From: an uncultured Acidobacteriota bacterium
GTDB lineage: Bacteria > Acidobacteriota > Polarisedimenticolia > Polarisedimenticolales > JAIQFR01
Assembly (NCBI GenBank): GCA_937864465.1
Contig: CALMJU010000060.1
Coordinates: forward strand, 1 to 55,118
Length of the DNA stretch: 55,118 bases
Direction: 5' to 3'
In this document: in pieces, positions 15,721 through 23,787 of the stretch
Position numbering within the stretch: position 1 is the first letter of the stretch
How the letters are laid out: each line of letters begins with the position of its first letter
Made by a program: the position numbers and the translations under genes
The notes under the pieces: model-generated
Seen by the model: only the letters and a program-made list of their open reading frames with translations
What the model was told of the DNA's origin: nothing
Databases searched by the model: none

Positions 15721-15754
15721 CGGCAGTCCCCGCCGGGAACGGCGGAGACTGCCG
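15721..15754. terminator. Hairpin after eight-Cys peptide, copy 1
   Basis: CGGCAGTCCCCGCCG, loop GGAA, CGGCGGAGACTGCCG: a 15-bp stem with one mismatch. Equivalent hairpins follow copies 2 and 3. It lies between the peptide gene and the convergent propeller remnant, so it probably ends transcription from both sides. Confidence 0.6.
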
Positions 15755-15773
15755 CTTCGGGGTCGTCGCCGGC

Positions 15774-15909
15774 CTAGTAGACGACGCGCTCCAGCCCCAG
15801 GTACATCACCGACGGATCGGCGGGGCAGAACTCCATCCCGTCGATCCCGTGCAGCCCGTCGGTGTGCGTGACCGACAGGACGCCCTGCCCGGCGTCGAAG
15901 CGGAAGAGG
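15774..15909 (-). pseudogene. C-terminal remnant of BNR-propeller gene
   Basis: Nearly identical to 21711-21846, the 3' end of the complete propeller gene, including its stop (minus-strand TAG at 15774). The remnant encodes RFDAGQGVLSVTHTDG through GMEFCPADPS to LGLERVVY; everything upstream is missing and the frame runs into unrelated Arg-rich sequence. It marks a truncated duplicate of the peptide/propeller cassette. Confidence 0.85.
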
Positions 15910-15985
15910 AGCGATGTCCGGGCCCGCGGGCGCACGCGGGCGCCGACGGAACCGCGCCTCGGGCGTGAAAACCGCCGAGACCGGC

Positions 15986-16209
15986 GGTCCACCCTCGGCG
16001 CAACGACGAGCCCGGCGTCGGCCGGCCGGGACGCGTTGGGCGTCTCGATCCGTCACCGCCGACGGGACGAACCGGATCCTCCGGGCGTCGGAACGAGACC
16101 CGGCTCGTCGAGGAAAGGAGAGCCCATGAGAAAGAGACTCGTCATCGCGGCGCTCGTCGCGGCGTTCGCCGCTGGGGCCGTGAGCTTCCTCTCGCCCGCG
16201 GAGGCGAAG
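15986..16209 (+). repeat. 224-bp direct repeat, copy 2
   Basis: Second copy of 15321-15544, with three visible mismatches. Joined directly to the remnant of the propeller gene from cassette 1, indicating a recent duplication of this block. Confidence 0.9.
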
Positions 16210-16362
16210 GTCATCCCCTGCACGACGATCGGGGTCTGCGAGTACTCCGGCGACTGGATCACGCAGTGCTGCATTTACAGCGTGCCGGTGGATCCGGACT
16301 GCCGGGGGAGGAGCTGCGAGTACGTGCTGGTCGAGGAGTGCGAGGACATCCGCTGTCCGTGA
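16126..16362 (+). CDS. Secreted eight-cysteine peptide, copy 2
   Basis: 78 residues; ATG 16126 with the same ribosome site as copy 1. The signal peptide is identical to copy 1 at protein level. The mature part starts KVIPCTTIGVCEYSGDW and differs from copy 1 at many positions while keeping all eight cysteines and VPVDPDCRG. It is almost identical to copy 3, differing only near the end (DIRCP versus DIPCP). Function unknown; disulfide-rich secreted peptide. Confidence 0.75.
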   Translation: MRKRLVIAALVAAFAAGAVSFLSPAEAKVIPCTTIGVCEYSGDWITQCCIYSVPVDPDCRGRSCEYVLVEECEDIRCP

Positions 16363-16386
16363 CGGTTGCCGTCTTCGGAAAAGGGA

Positions 16387-16418
16387 GGCAGTCCCCGCCG
16401 CTCCCGGCGGGGACTGCC
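16387..16418. terminator. Hairpin after eight-Cys peptide, copy 2
   Basis: Perfect 14-bp stem GGCAGTCCCCGCCG / CGGCGGGGACTGCC with loop CTCC. Same element, base for base, at 21659-21690. Confidence 0.65.
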
Positions 16419-16422
16419 GCCT

Positions 16423-16560
16423 CCGCGACCTCGGACCAGGAGCACCCGGAGTCGTCGGAGCGGAGCAGCATGTTGCCCGCGCTCGTGTACAGGGTCGCCA
16501 GCAGCGTGTTCGCCGAATCCAGGACGATGGACTCGCAGAACTGGAAGGCGTAGACCATCG
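16423..16560 (-). pseudogene. Internal remnant of BNR-propeller gene
   Basis: 16423-16524 matches 22514-22615 of the complete propeller gene closely. Its minus strand encodes VLDSANTLLATLYTSAGN and the Asp-box SDDSGCSW, then runs past the hairpin with no C-terminal part. About 800 bases of the gene body are absent. Beyond 16524 the frame continues (MVYAFQFCES) but no longer matches, so the extent is approximate. Confidence 0.75.
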
Positions 16561-16734
16561 TCCGCCGGGTCAGCCCGACCAGGTCATGCCCCCGGGCCGT
16601 AACGGCGGTGTTGCTGAATGGAGCCGGGATCGCGTTCCCGCGCGGGGTGGAGGTGCGGGGCTCCGGCGTCGACGGCCGGATTCGCGCCGTTCCGCGCGGC
16701 GTCGCGGCTCACGCTGGAATTCTCCCCGGGCCCG

Positions 16735-16743
16735 CCGTATATC
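16735..16743 (+). promoter_or_regulatory. CCGTATATC -10-like box
   Basis: 31 bases before the ATG of the beta-helix protein at 16775; shares CGTATA with four other upstream regions. The -35 position (TGGAAT) is weak. Confidence 0.3.
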
Positions 16744-16774
16744 CTCCGAGACGCCTCGCGCGGGGAAGGGGGAG

Positions 16775-19700
16775 ATGACCGTGCGTCGAGACCCTCGCCG
16801 TCGCCCCGGACCTTCACGCCAGACCGTCGCCGTCCTCGGCCTGCTCCTGGGCTCGGTCTTCGGCGCGGACGCCGCGCACGCCCACGATCTCTGCGGCTCG
16901 GTGCAGGGCACTCTTGTACCTTCGGAAAGCCCGTACTACGTCACCTGCAACGTTTACGTGGACGCCGGCTCGTCGCTGGTCATCGAGCCCGGCGTCGTGC
17001 TGCGGTTCACCCGCGGCACGTCGATGCAGGTGAACGGCTCCCTCTCCGCCCTGGGGCTCTCGCAAAACGGGATCGCGTTCAAGAGCGACCAGTCGGCCCC
17101 CGTGCCCGGCGACTGGAACTGGATCGCGGTGGCCGGGCACGCCGACTTCGCCCACATCCAGGTCTCCTACGCGACGGAGGGGGTCGTGTTCATGAGCGGC
17201 GCCACCGGGTCGCTCACCGCCTCGGCGTTCGGGAACACGGCGTCGAATGCGGTGTCGCTGTGGGCGGACACCTGGCCCGAGCTCTCCGATTTGACGGCTG
17301 CGGGCTGCGGGATCGGCGGCATCGCGGTCGCCGGCGGGAGCTGGACCACGGGCGGCAGCTGGCGCTCCGCGGGGATCCCATACGTGCTTGTCCAGGGGGC
17401 CGTGTCGTTCGCCGCAGGGGCCCCGCTCGCGATCGAGGCTGGAACCGTCTTGAAGCTTGGCGCTTTCAGCTCGCTCATCGTGAACGACGGTCTGACGGCG
17501 CTCGGGACCGAGGAAGCGCCGATCGTCTTCACTTCCCTCCTGGACGACACGGCGGGCGGCGACACGAACGGCGACGGTTCGGCCACCACGCCTTCGGCCG
17601 GCGATTGGAACCGTCTCGAGCTCGGGCCGGGCGGGAGCCTCGGCCACCGGCTCTCGTGGCTCGACGTGCGCTACGCGGTGGAAGGAGCGGTCTTCAAGAC
17701 CGGGGCTCGCGGCACGCTCTCGAACTCGTCCTTCGTCGACACGTCCGGCGCGGCGGTCTCGCTGTGGGTCGACGCCTGGCCCACGCTGTCGGGGCTCGCG
17801 GCGGTCCGAGGCCACCCCGCGGGCATCTGGGTCGCCTCGGGGATCTGGAGCATCGGCGGAACGTGGGGCCTGGCAGGGATCCCGTACGTCCTCTCCCAGG
17901 GGCCGGTGTCGTTCGCCGCCGGGGCCCCGCTCGCGATCGAGGCTGGAACCGTCTTGAAGCTTGGCGTTTTCGGCTCGCTCGCCGTGAACGACGGCCTGAC
18001 GGCGCCGGGGATCGAGGAAGCGCGGATCGTCTTCACTTCGCTCTTGGACGACACGGCGGGCGGCGACACGAACGGCGACGGCTCGGCCACCACGCCTTCG
18101 GCCGGCGATTGGAACCGTCTCGAGCTCGGGCCGGGCGGGAGCCTCGGCCACCGGCTCTCGTGGCTCGACGTGCGCTACGCGGTGGAAGGAGCGGTCTTCA
18201 AGACCGGGGCTCGCGGCACGCTCTCGAACTCGTCCTTCGTCGACACGTCCGGCGCGGCGGTCTCGCTGTGGGTCGACGCCTGGCCCACGCTGTCGGGGCT
18301 CGCGGCGGTCCGAGGCCACCCCGCGGGCATCCGGGTCGCAGCGGGGGTCTGGAACACCGGTGGAACGTGGTACACGGCGGGGATCCCCTACGTCCTTCCC
18401 TCGGACGGGACGACCTTCGCGACCGAAGCGCCGCTCACGATTCAGCCGGGAAACGTGGTGAAGCTGGACACCGGGGGTTCCCTCACCGTGAACGACGACC
18501 TGACGGCGCTCGGGCTCGAGGGCGCGCCGATCGTCTTCACGTCGATCTTGGACGATATGGCGGGCGGCGATACGGACGGCGACGGCGGTGCCGCCACGCC
18601 GTCGGCAGGGGACTGGGATTCTCTCCGCCTGGGAGTGGGGGGCAGCGAGTGGGGCCACCAGCTGTCTCACCTCGACGTGCGCTACGCGGTGGAAGGAGCA
18701 GTCTTCGAGACGGGGGCTCGCGGTACGCTCTCGAGCTCGTCCTTCGCCGACACGGCCGGCGCGGCGGTCTCGCTGTGGGCCGATGCCTGGCCCACGCTTT
18801 CGGGCCTCGCGGCGGTCCAAGGCCACCCCGCTGGCATCTGGGTCGCCTCCGGGGCCTGGAGCATCGGCGGCACGTGGGGCGTGGCCGGGATCCCGTACGT
18901 CCTCTCCCAGGGGCCGGTGGTGCTCGCCGCCGGAGCCCCGCTCACGATCGAGGCCGGAACCGTCTTGAAGCTCGGCGTCTCTAGTTCGCTCACAGCGAAC
19001 GGTGGCCTGACGGCGCTCGGATCCGCCGGGGCGCCGATCGTCTTCACTTCGCTCCTGGACGATTCCGCGGGCGGCGACACGAATGGAGACGGTGGCGCCG
19101 GCGCGCCGTCGGCAGGGGACTGGGACTCCCTCCGGCTGGGACCGGGGTACGGCGAGTGGGGCCACCAGCTGTCCTATCTCGACGTGCGCTACGCGGTGGA
19201 AGGAGCGGTATTCGAGACGGGCGCGGGCGGCACGCTCACGGCGTCGAAGTTCCGCGACACGTCGGGCGCCGCGGTCTCGCTCTGGCCCGACGCCTGGCCC
19301 GCGCTCACCGGCCTCACCGCAACGGGGTGCCATCCGAACGGCGTGTCCGTCGACGGCCTGAGCGGCTCGTGGCCGACGGGCGGGACGTGGCGTGCGGCCG
19401 GAATCCCGTACGTTCTCTTCAACAGCGTGGTCCTCGGCCCGAACGCGCCCCTCACGATCGAGCAGGGGGCGGTACTGAAGCTCGAGTCGGCGGCGTCGCT
19501 CGCCGTCGAGAACGACCTCACGGCGCAGGGCGTCGCCTTCGCGCCGATCGTGATCACCTCGTTGCGGGACGACACGGTGGGCGGCGACACGAACGGCGAC
19601 GGCGCCGCCACGTCGCCCGCCGCCGGCGACTGGAACTGGATCCGGCTCGGGTCCTCGGGATACCTCGGCCATGCGCTCTCGCGCCTCGACGTCCGATACG

Positions 19701-20779
19701 CGGTACAGGGCCTCGTCTTCGCGACGGACTCGACGGGGACCCTCGCGGACTCGACGTTACGGGACACTTCGTCCGACTCCGTCGCGCTCTGGCCGGACGC
19801 CCTCCCGTCGTTCGCGCGGCTCCAGGCGACCCGGGGGCATCCTTCGGGGATCGGCGTGGACGCCGGCACCTGGACGCGGAGCGCGGTATGGGGCCCAGCC
19901 GGGATTCCTTACGTCTTGAAAGGCGTCGTCGACTTCGTGAAGGCAGCGGGCCTCAATCTCAAGGCCGGAACGGTCGTGAAGTCCGACGAGAGGGCAGCTC
20001 TGCAGGTGGAGGGCGGGCTCACCGTCGAAGGATCCCCCGGCGCGCCGATCGTGGCGACCTCGTTGAAGGACGACTACGTCCTCGGGGACACCAACGGGGA
20101 CGGGTCGGCGACGACGCCTTCGGCGGGAGACTGGTCGGGCATCCTCCTGTACGGGGCCGGTCACAGCCTCCTGGATCAGCTCGAGATCTGGTACGCGGCG
20201 ACCGGGTTGTCCTGCGCGTACGGCGACGTGACGATCGACGGCGGCGTCTTCGCCCTGGATCAGACGGGAATCGCGGCCGCGCAGGACGCCGCGCTGACCA
20301 TGACCCGAAGCAGCGTCACGGGGTGTCTCGAGGGGGTGACCAAGAAGGACAGCGCACGCGAGGTGAACTTGGGGAACGTGTCGAACGCGGATCCCCAGGA
20401 CGACGGCCAGAACGACCTCGTGTGCAACATCGTGCACGTCCGCAACGACGGAGGCTCCTTCTTCGCCCAGAACGACTGGTGGGGAGATGCGCCCCCGCCG
20501 TCCGGCACCATCGTCGGGGACGTCGCCATCGAGCCCTACCTGTACGATGCAAGCGGCCTGGTGATCCCGGACCTGCTGGTCGGCAAGAACGTCGAGCGCG
20601 GCGACGTCGAGCTGGAGTGGCGCAACCGCGCTCCCGATTGCGGCTACCGGGTTTTCCGGAGCACCCGTCCCTCCGACGACTTCGCGGACGTGTCGGGGCA
20701 TCTGTCGGAGAGCCGGTTTCAGGACACCGACGCCCTCATCGACCGGCCGTCGTACTTCTATCTCGTGGGGGTCGACTGA
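16775..20779 (+). CDS. Large secreted beta-helix repeat protein
   Basis: 1334 residues. ATG 16775 (GGAAGGGGGAG upstream) begins a signal sequence (QTVAVLGLLLGSVFGADAAHAH). An N-terminal unit is followed by five units of 501-513 bases starting at 17372, 17876, 18380, 18887 and 19400, and a diverged seventh from 19901. Each unit carries GIPYVL, GAPLTIEAGTVLKL, an Asp/Gly turn GGDTNGDG, SAGDWN and LDVRYAVEGAVF, the pattern of right-handed parallel beta-helix surface proteins. The C-terminal about 70 residues (ERGDVELEWRNRAPDCGYRVF) look like an Fn3/Ig-type domain. Probably exported to the cell surface or secreted. No catalytic motif seen. Confidence 0.85.
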   Translation: MTVRRDPRRRPGPSRQTVAVLGLLLGSVFGADAAHAHDLCGSVQGTLVPSESPYYVTCNVYVDAGSSLVIEPGVVLRFTRGTSMQVNGSLSALGLSQNGIAFKSDQSAPVPGDWNWIAVAGHADFAHIQVSYATEGVVFMSGATGSLTASAFGNTASNAVSLWADTWPELSDLTAAGCGIGGIAVAGGSWTTGGSWRSAGIPYVLVQGAVSFAAGAPLAIEAGTVLKLGAFSSLIVNDGLTALGTEEAPIVFTSLLDDTAGGDTNGDGSATTPSAGDWNRLELGPGGSLGHRLSWLDVRYAVEGAVFKTGARGTLSNSSFVDTSGAAVSLWVDAWPTLSGLAAVRGHPAGIWVASGIWSIGGTWGLAGIPYVLSQGPVSFAAGAPLAIEAGTVLKLGVFGSLAVNDGLTAPGIEEARIVFTSLLDDTAGGDTNGDGSATTPSAGDWNRLELGPGGSLGHRLSWLDVRYAVEGAVFKTGARGTLSNSSFVDTSGAAVSLWVDAWPTLSGLAAVRGHPAGIRVAAGVWNTGGTWYTAGIPYVLPSDGTTFATEAPLTIQPGNVVKLDTGGSLTVNDDLTALGLEGAPIVFTSILDDMAGGDTDGDGGAATPSAGDWDSLRLGVGGSEWGHQLSHLDVRYAVEGAVFETGARGTLSSSSFADTAGAAVSLWADAWPTLSGLAAVQGHPAGIWVASGAWSIGGTWGVAGIPYVLSQGPVVLAAGAPLTIEAGTVLKLGVSSSLTANGGLTALGSAGAPIVFTSLLDDSAGGDTNGDGGAGAPSAGDWDSLRLGPGYGEWGHQLSYLDVRYAVEGAVFETGAGGTLTASKFRDTSGAAVSLWPDAWPALTGLTATGCHPNGVSVDGLSGSWPTGGTWRAAGIPYVLFNSVVLGPNAPLTIEQGAVLKLESAASLAVENDLTAQGVAFAPIVITSLRDDTVGGDTNGDGAATSPAAGDWNWIRLGSSGYLGHALSRLDVRYAVQGLVFATDSTGTLADSTLRDTSSDSVALWPDALPSFARLQATRGHPSGIGVDAGTWTRSAVWGPAGIPYVLKGVVDFVKAAGLNLKAGTVVKSDERAALQVEGGLTVEGSPGAPIVATSLKDDYVLGDTNGDGSATTPSAGDWSGILLYGAGHSLLDQLEIWYAATGLSCAYGDVTIDGGVFALDQTGIAAAQDAALTMTRSSVTGCLEGVTKKDSAREVNLGNVSNADPQDDGQNDLVCNIVHVRNDGGSFFAQNDWWGDAPPPSGTIVGDVAIEPYLYDASGLVIPDLLVGKNVERGDVELEWRNRAPDCGYRVFRSTRPSDDFADVSGHLSESRFQDTDALIDRPSYFYLVGVD
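17372..18379 (+). repeat. Tandem 504-bp repeats inside the beta-helix gene
   Basis: Two units (17372-17875 and 17876-18379) of exactly 504 bases. From about 17550 to 17830 the two are identical apart from one visible base, far above the identity of the other units (about 18380-19900). This points to a very recent in-frame duplication or gene conversion of one 168-residue unit. Confidence 0.9.
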
Positions 20780-21364
20780 GCCCCGCCCTCACCTCCTGAC
20801 GCGGATCGGATACGGCGGCCGCACCGCTCGCCCCGCGCGCGAGCCGGCGCGACGAGGTCGTCCCGGCGCCGCCTGTCCCGTGCGACGACCGCGATTCGGC
20901 AAGCGGGCATGCGGCGGGGGCCGCGGCGTCCGCCGAAAGGGCCACCCGTGCCGGAGCCGCCGAGGCGCGGAGTCCAAGAAGGCTGCCCTGGGCCGAGCTG
21001 CCGGCGCGCGTGTTCGGCGCAGAGGCGCTGACCCGTTCCCCGTTGCGGGCACCCCATGCGTGTCCTGGCGGCGATCCAGTCCGGAGAGGCCGTCCGCGCC
21101 ATCCTGGAATGCCTCGGACTTCCGGCGCGCCACCACCCGTCGCACCCCCGGCACTCGGCCGTCTCCTGCCGGCCGACGCCTGAGCGACCCGTCATCGCGG
21201 CGCGATCCGCGACACCGGCGGAGGAGTGTGCGCGCGCTCGACCGCGAGCGACGGATCTCGCCGCGATACGGTGGCGGGCAGCCTGTTTTCACCCAGGCAC
21301 CGGGGGAGCATTGGCTCAGTGATGGGGTTGGAGTCGGAGATGGGGGGGTTGACATGAGGGCACG
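20780..21364. other. Gap holding an IS91-type transposase relic
   Basis: About 585 bases between the beta-helix gene and eight-Cys copy 3. Apart from the transposase relic (20941-21150) no believable gene is seen; frames here lack ribosome sites and conserved features. Confidence 0.6.
20941..21150 (+). pseudogene. IS91-family transposase C-terminus, decayed
   Basis: One frame reads SPRRLPWAELPARVFGAEALT (20971-21033) and, after a +1 shift, PRCGHPMRVLAAIQSGEA then VRAILECLGLPAR (21038-21130). This is the conserved C-terminal end of IS91/Y2-type transposases (WAELL-RVFG-DAL-CPRCGG-RM-VLAAI... ILECLGLP). An extra base and loss of one zinc-site Cys break it, and no rest of the gene is present. 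It lies next to the third peptide/propeller cassette, so an IS91-like element may have moved or duplicated that cassette. Confidence 0.75.
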
Positions 21365-21634
21365 GTGCCGGACGCCGGATGCGAAACCGCAGCCTGCTTG
21401 CCCTATGCCCTGACGAAGACACTCGTCATTGCGGCGTTCGCCGCCGGGGCCGTGAGCTTCCTCTCGCCCGCGGAGGCGAAGGTCATCCCCTGCACGACGA
21501 TCGGGGTCTGCGAGTACTCCGGCGACTGGATCACGCAGTGCTGCATTTACAGCGTGCCGGTGGATCCGGACTGCCGGGGGAGGAGCTGCGAGTACGTGCT
21601 GGTCGAGGAGTGCGAGGACATCCCCTGTCCGTGA
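21365..21634 (+). CDS. Secreted eight-cysteine peptide, copy 3 (altered 5' end)
   Basis: The mature part (KVIPCTTIGVCEYSGDW to EDIPCP) is nearly identical to copy 2, with all eight cysteines. The 5' end is rebuilt: the GGAAAGGAGAGCCCATG of copies 1 and 2 is absent, the Met position is replaced, and 12 bases of the signal coding region (four residues, ALVA) are deleted. The frame can start at GTG 21365 or TTG 21398; neither has a good ribosome site. It may be expressed poorly or not at all, so a silent copy is possible. Confidence 0.5.
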   Translation: MPDAGCETAACLPYALTKTLVIAAFAAGAVSFLSPAEAKVIPCTTIGVCEYSGDWITQCCIYSVPVDPDCRGRSCEYVLVEECEDIPCP

Positions 21635-21658
21635 CGGTTGCCGTCTTCGGAAAGGGGA

Positions 21659-21690
21659 GGCAGTCCCCGCCGCTCCCGGCGGGGACTGCC
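21659..21690. terminator. Hairpin after eight-Cys peptide, copy 3
   Basis: Same 14-bp stem and CTCC loop as 16387-16418. It separates the peptide from the convergent complete propeller gene (stop at 21711). Confidence 0.65.
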
Positions 21691-21710
21691 GCTTCGGGGT
21701 CGTCGTGGGC

Positions 21711-22988
21711 CTAGTAGACGACGCGCTCCAGGCCCAGGTACATCACCGACGGATCGGCGGGGCAGAACTCCATCCCGTCGATCCCGTGCAGCCCGTCGGT
21801 GTGCGTGACCGACAGGGCGCCCTGCCCGGCGTCGAAGCGGAAGAGGTCGGTGCCGTAGCTCATGAAATCGGTCCCGTACACGACGTAGAGCACGTCGGGC
21901 AGGGAGGGGTGCGCCGCCATCGGGGGCTGGTTCGTCAGGACCAGGGAGCGCACGACGCCGTTCTGGTCCGTGGCCGTCGCGCCCTGCGTGAGGGCGACGT
22001 CGAACGTCGCGCCGCCGTCGTTCGAGAGCATGAGGACGCGATCGCTGGCTCCGAGGTTGACGCGCGCCCACACCCTCCCGGGATCGCTCGGGGAGAACAC
22101 GAACCGGAACGTCACGTCCGAGTCGGCGAGGTCGAGCGGCACGATCGCCTGCCAGCTCTGGCCCGCGTCGGTCGTGATCCATCCGCCGACGCCGCCGCAC
22201 AGGACCCGGTTCCAGTCGAGCGGATCGAACTCCGTCGTGTAGAAGAGCGTGCCGCCCGAGCCGGCGGGCCCTCCGACGGGGAAGAACGTCAGGCCGCCGT
22301 CGAGCGACTCGCGAATCTGGCAGTCGTAGCCTCCGATCCGGATGTGCAGCGGGTCCTCCGGGTCCACCGCGAGGCCGTACACGTTGCCGGGAGCGGTCCT
22401 CGGCGAGAGGGTCTCCCCGTCGTAGCGGAAGAACTGGGCGCTCCCGCTCGTCCAGGCATACGCCCGGCCGCCGGGCGCTCCCTCGAGGTAGAGGACCGAG
22501 CGGACGTCCACCACCGCGACCTCGGACCAGGAGCACCCGGAGTCGTCGGAGCGGAGCAGCGTGTTGCCCGCGCTCGTGTACAGGGTCGCCAGCAGCGTGT
22601 TCGCCGAATCCAGGGCGACGAGCCCGAAGGTGTACGTCGTCTCCCGCAGCGGGGCGGTGTCGGCCATCGTGGCCCCCTCGTCGGTCGTGAACGTGACCGC
22701 CCGGGTCCCGACGATGGTCGAGCAGACGGGCGCCTCCCACGCCGCGTTCTCCTCGCAGGTCCCCTCGACGCAGGCGATCCCGTCGGGGCAGACGCCGCAC
22801 TCGATGACGCCCCCGCAGCCGTCGGGCCACGTGCCGCACTCGTACCCGAGGCTCTTGCAGGTCGCCGGGCGGCAGGGCTTGACGACTCCGCCGCCCCCGG
22901 CGACGGCCTCCGGAGGGTCGGTCGCGGCCGTCGCGACGACCGTCGCGACCGCGAGAATCCAGGGAAGAAGACGGGCGGGCGATCTCAT
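21711..22988 (-). CDS. Secreted BNR/Asp-box beta-propeller with Cys-rich N-terminal domain
   Basis: 425 residues. ATG 22988 (GTG 22991 directly before it) follows GAGGAGAGAG. After a signal sequence comes a small domain CRPATCKSLGYECG, DGCGGVIECGVC, a Cys-rich module common in secreted proteins of Myxococcota-like bacteria. The rest is a propeller with Asp-boxes SDDSGCSW, SLDGGLTF, TTDAGQSW and SNDGGATF, as in sialidase/VPS10 folds. It is convergent with eight-Cys peptide copy 3. Two truncated relatives lie in the same arrangement at 15774 and 16423, so the pair behaves as one cassette. Function unknown; ligand binding is likely. Confidence 0.82.
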   Translation of the reverse strand: MRSPARLLPWILAVATVVATAATDPPEAVAGGGGVVKPCRPATCKSLGYECGTWPDGCGGVIECGVCPDGIACVEGTCEENAAWEAPVCSTIVGTRAVTFTTDEGATMADTAPLRETTYTFGLVALDSANTLLATLYTSAGNTLLRSDDSGCSWSEVAVVDVRSVLYLEGAPGGRAYAWTSGSAQFFRYDGETLSPRTAPGNVYGLAVDPEDPLHIRIGGYDCQIRESLDGGLTFFPVGGPAGSGGTLFYTTEFDPLDWNRVLCGGVGGWITTDAGQSWQAIVPLDLADSDVTFRFVFSPSDPGRVWARVNLGASDRVLMLSNDGGATFDVALTQGATATDQNGVVRSLVLTNQPPMAAHPSLPDVLYVVYGTDFMSYGTDLFRFDAGQGALSVTHTDGLHGIDGMEFCPADPSVMYLGLERVVY

Positions 22989-23089
22989 CACGGCTCTCTC
23001 CTCGCGGAGGTCGCTCGGGAGGAATCCCGAGGACCGGAAGGATAGCGCGCCGGGCCGGTCGCGTCCGGACCGGCCCGCGGCGCGTCGCT

Positions 23090-23605
23090 CTACGGAAACG
23101 CGTAGCTCAGCACGACCGACCGGTTCGTCCCGAGACAGATGGACACGCCGGTGTCCACGAACACCTCGGCCTGGACGCGCAGTCCGAGGTTGGCCTTCCG
23201 GCAGAGATCCATCCCGAAGTCGTCACAGTTGAGGATCAGGTACTCGGCCGCTCCGGTCGTGATCGTGTAGCCGGGGCACTCGACGAAGTCCCGGAGGATC
23301 AGCGTGCCGAACACGAAGCGGGTGTAGTCCGCGTCGAAGAAGCACATCTCGATCGGCTGCTCCGAGCCGCACACGTTCTCGTCGGCGAACTCCGCGTAGG
23401 CGGTGCCGGACATGCCGTCCTGCCACGCGCCGGCCCGGTTGACCACCTCGAAGAAGTTCCCGAGGTCGTCCTCGAACAGCAGGCAGGCCCCCATGTCCCG
23501 GAACGTCCCGTGCGCGATGAAGTTGAGCTCGCACGGATCGGCCGCGGCGGAAGAGAGGGCCGCGCAGAGCAGCGCGGCCGCCAGAAGGGCTCGGGGCGGT
23601 CGCAT
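23090..23605 (-). CDS. Secreted cysteine-containing protein, unknown
   Basis: 171 residues with a signal (RALLAAALLCAALSSAAAD). The mature part has about eight cysteines spread among beta-strand-like segments (CELNFIAHGTFRDMG, ACLLFEDDLGNFFEV, CGSEQPIEMCFFDADYTRF) and ends VVLSYAFP. It is likely a single compact disulfide-bonded beta domain. ATG 23605, preceded by GGAGGTGAAC. No family recognised. Confidence 0.7.
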   Translation of the reverse strand: MRPPRALLAAALLCAALSSAAADPCELNFIAHGTFRDMGACLLFEDDLGNFFEVVNRAGAWQDGMSGTAYAEFADENVCGSEQPIEMCFFDADYTRFVFGTLILRDFVECPGYTITTGAAEYLILNCDDFGMDLCRKANLGLRVQAEVFVDTGVSICLGTNRSVVLSYAFP

Positions 23606-23787
23606 CGTTCACCTCCAGCGGACGCCGGCCCGGAGCGTCCGGCCGGGCGGAATCCGGCGTCGATCTCTGAAGGTACGGCCAAGCCGCCTTGGGATCAACC
23701 GAACGCGGGGAGATGCCGCCGTCCCGGGCCCGAGGAGTCGCGCGGCCTCCGGAAAACGCGGATTTCCGGTTTCGCCGCCATGCCGGA

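Larger units (their letters stand above)
16363..16774. other. Gap with terminator, propeller remnant and promoter region
   Basis: Between eight-Cys copy 2 and the beta-helix gene. It holds the hairpin at 16387-16418, a propeller fragment at 16423-16560 and a CGTATA box at 16735. From 16561 to 16730 the minus strand stays open in the fragment's frame but shows no recognisable homology. Confidence 0.6.

Noticed and set aside
15321-16209. CRISPR or phage att interpretation of the 224-bp direct repeats
   Set aside because: Only two copies, one spans a signal-peptide coding region, and no spacers, cas genes or integrase are near; a segmental duplication explains them.
20880-21413. 177-codon plus-strand frame in the gap after the beta-helix gene
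   Set aside because: Arg/Pro-rich with no ribosome site, and it overlaps the IS91-type relic in another frame.
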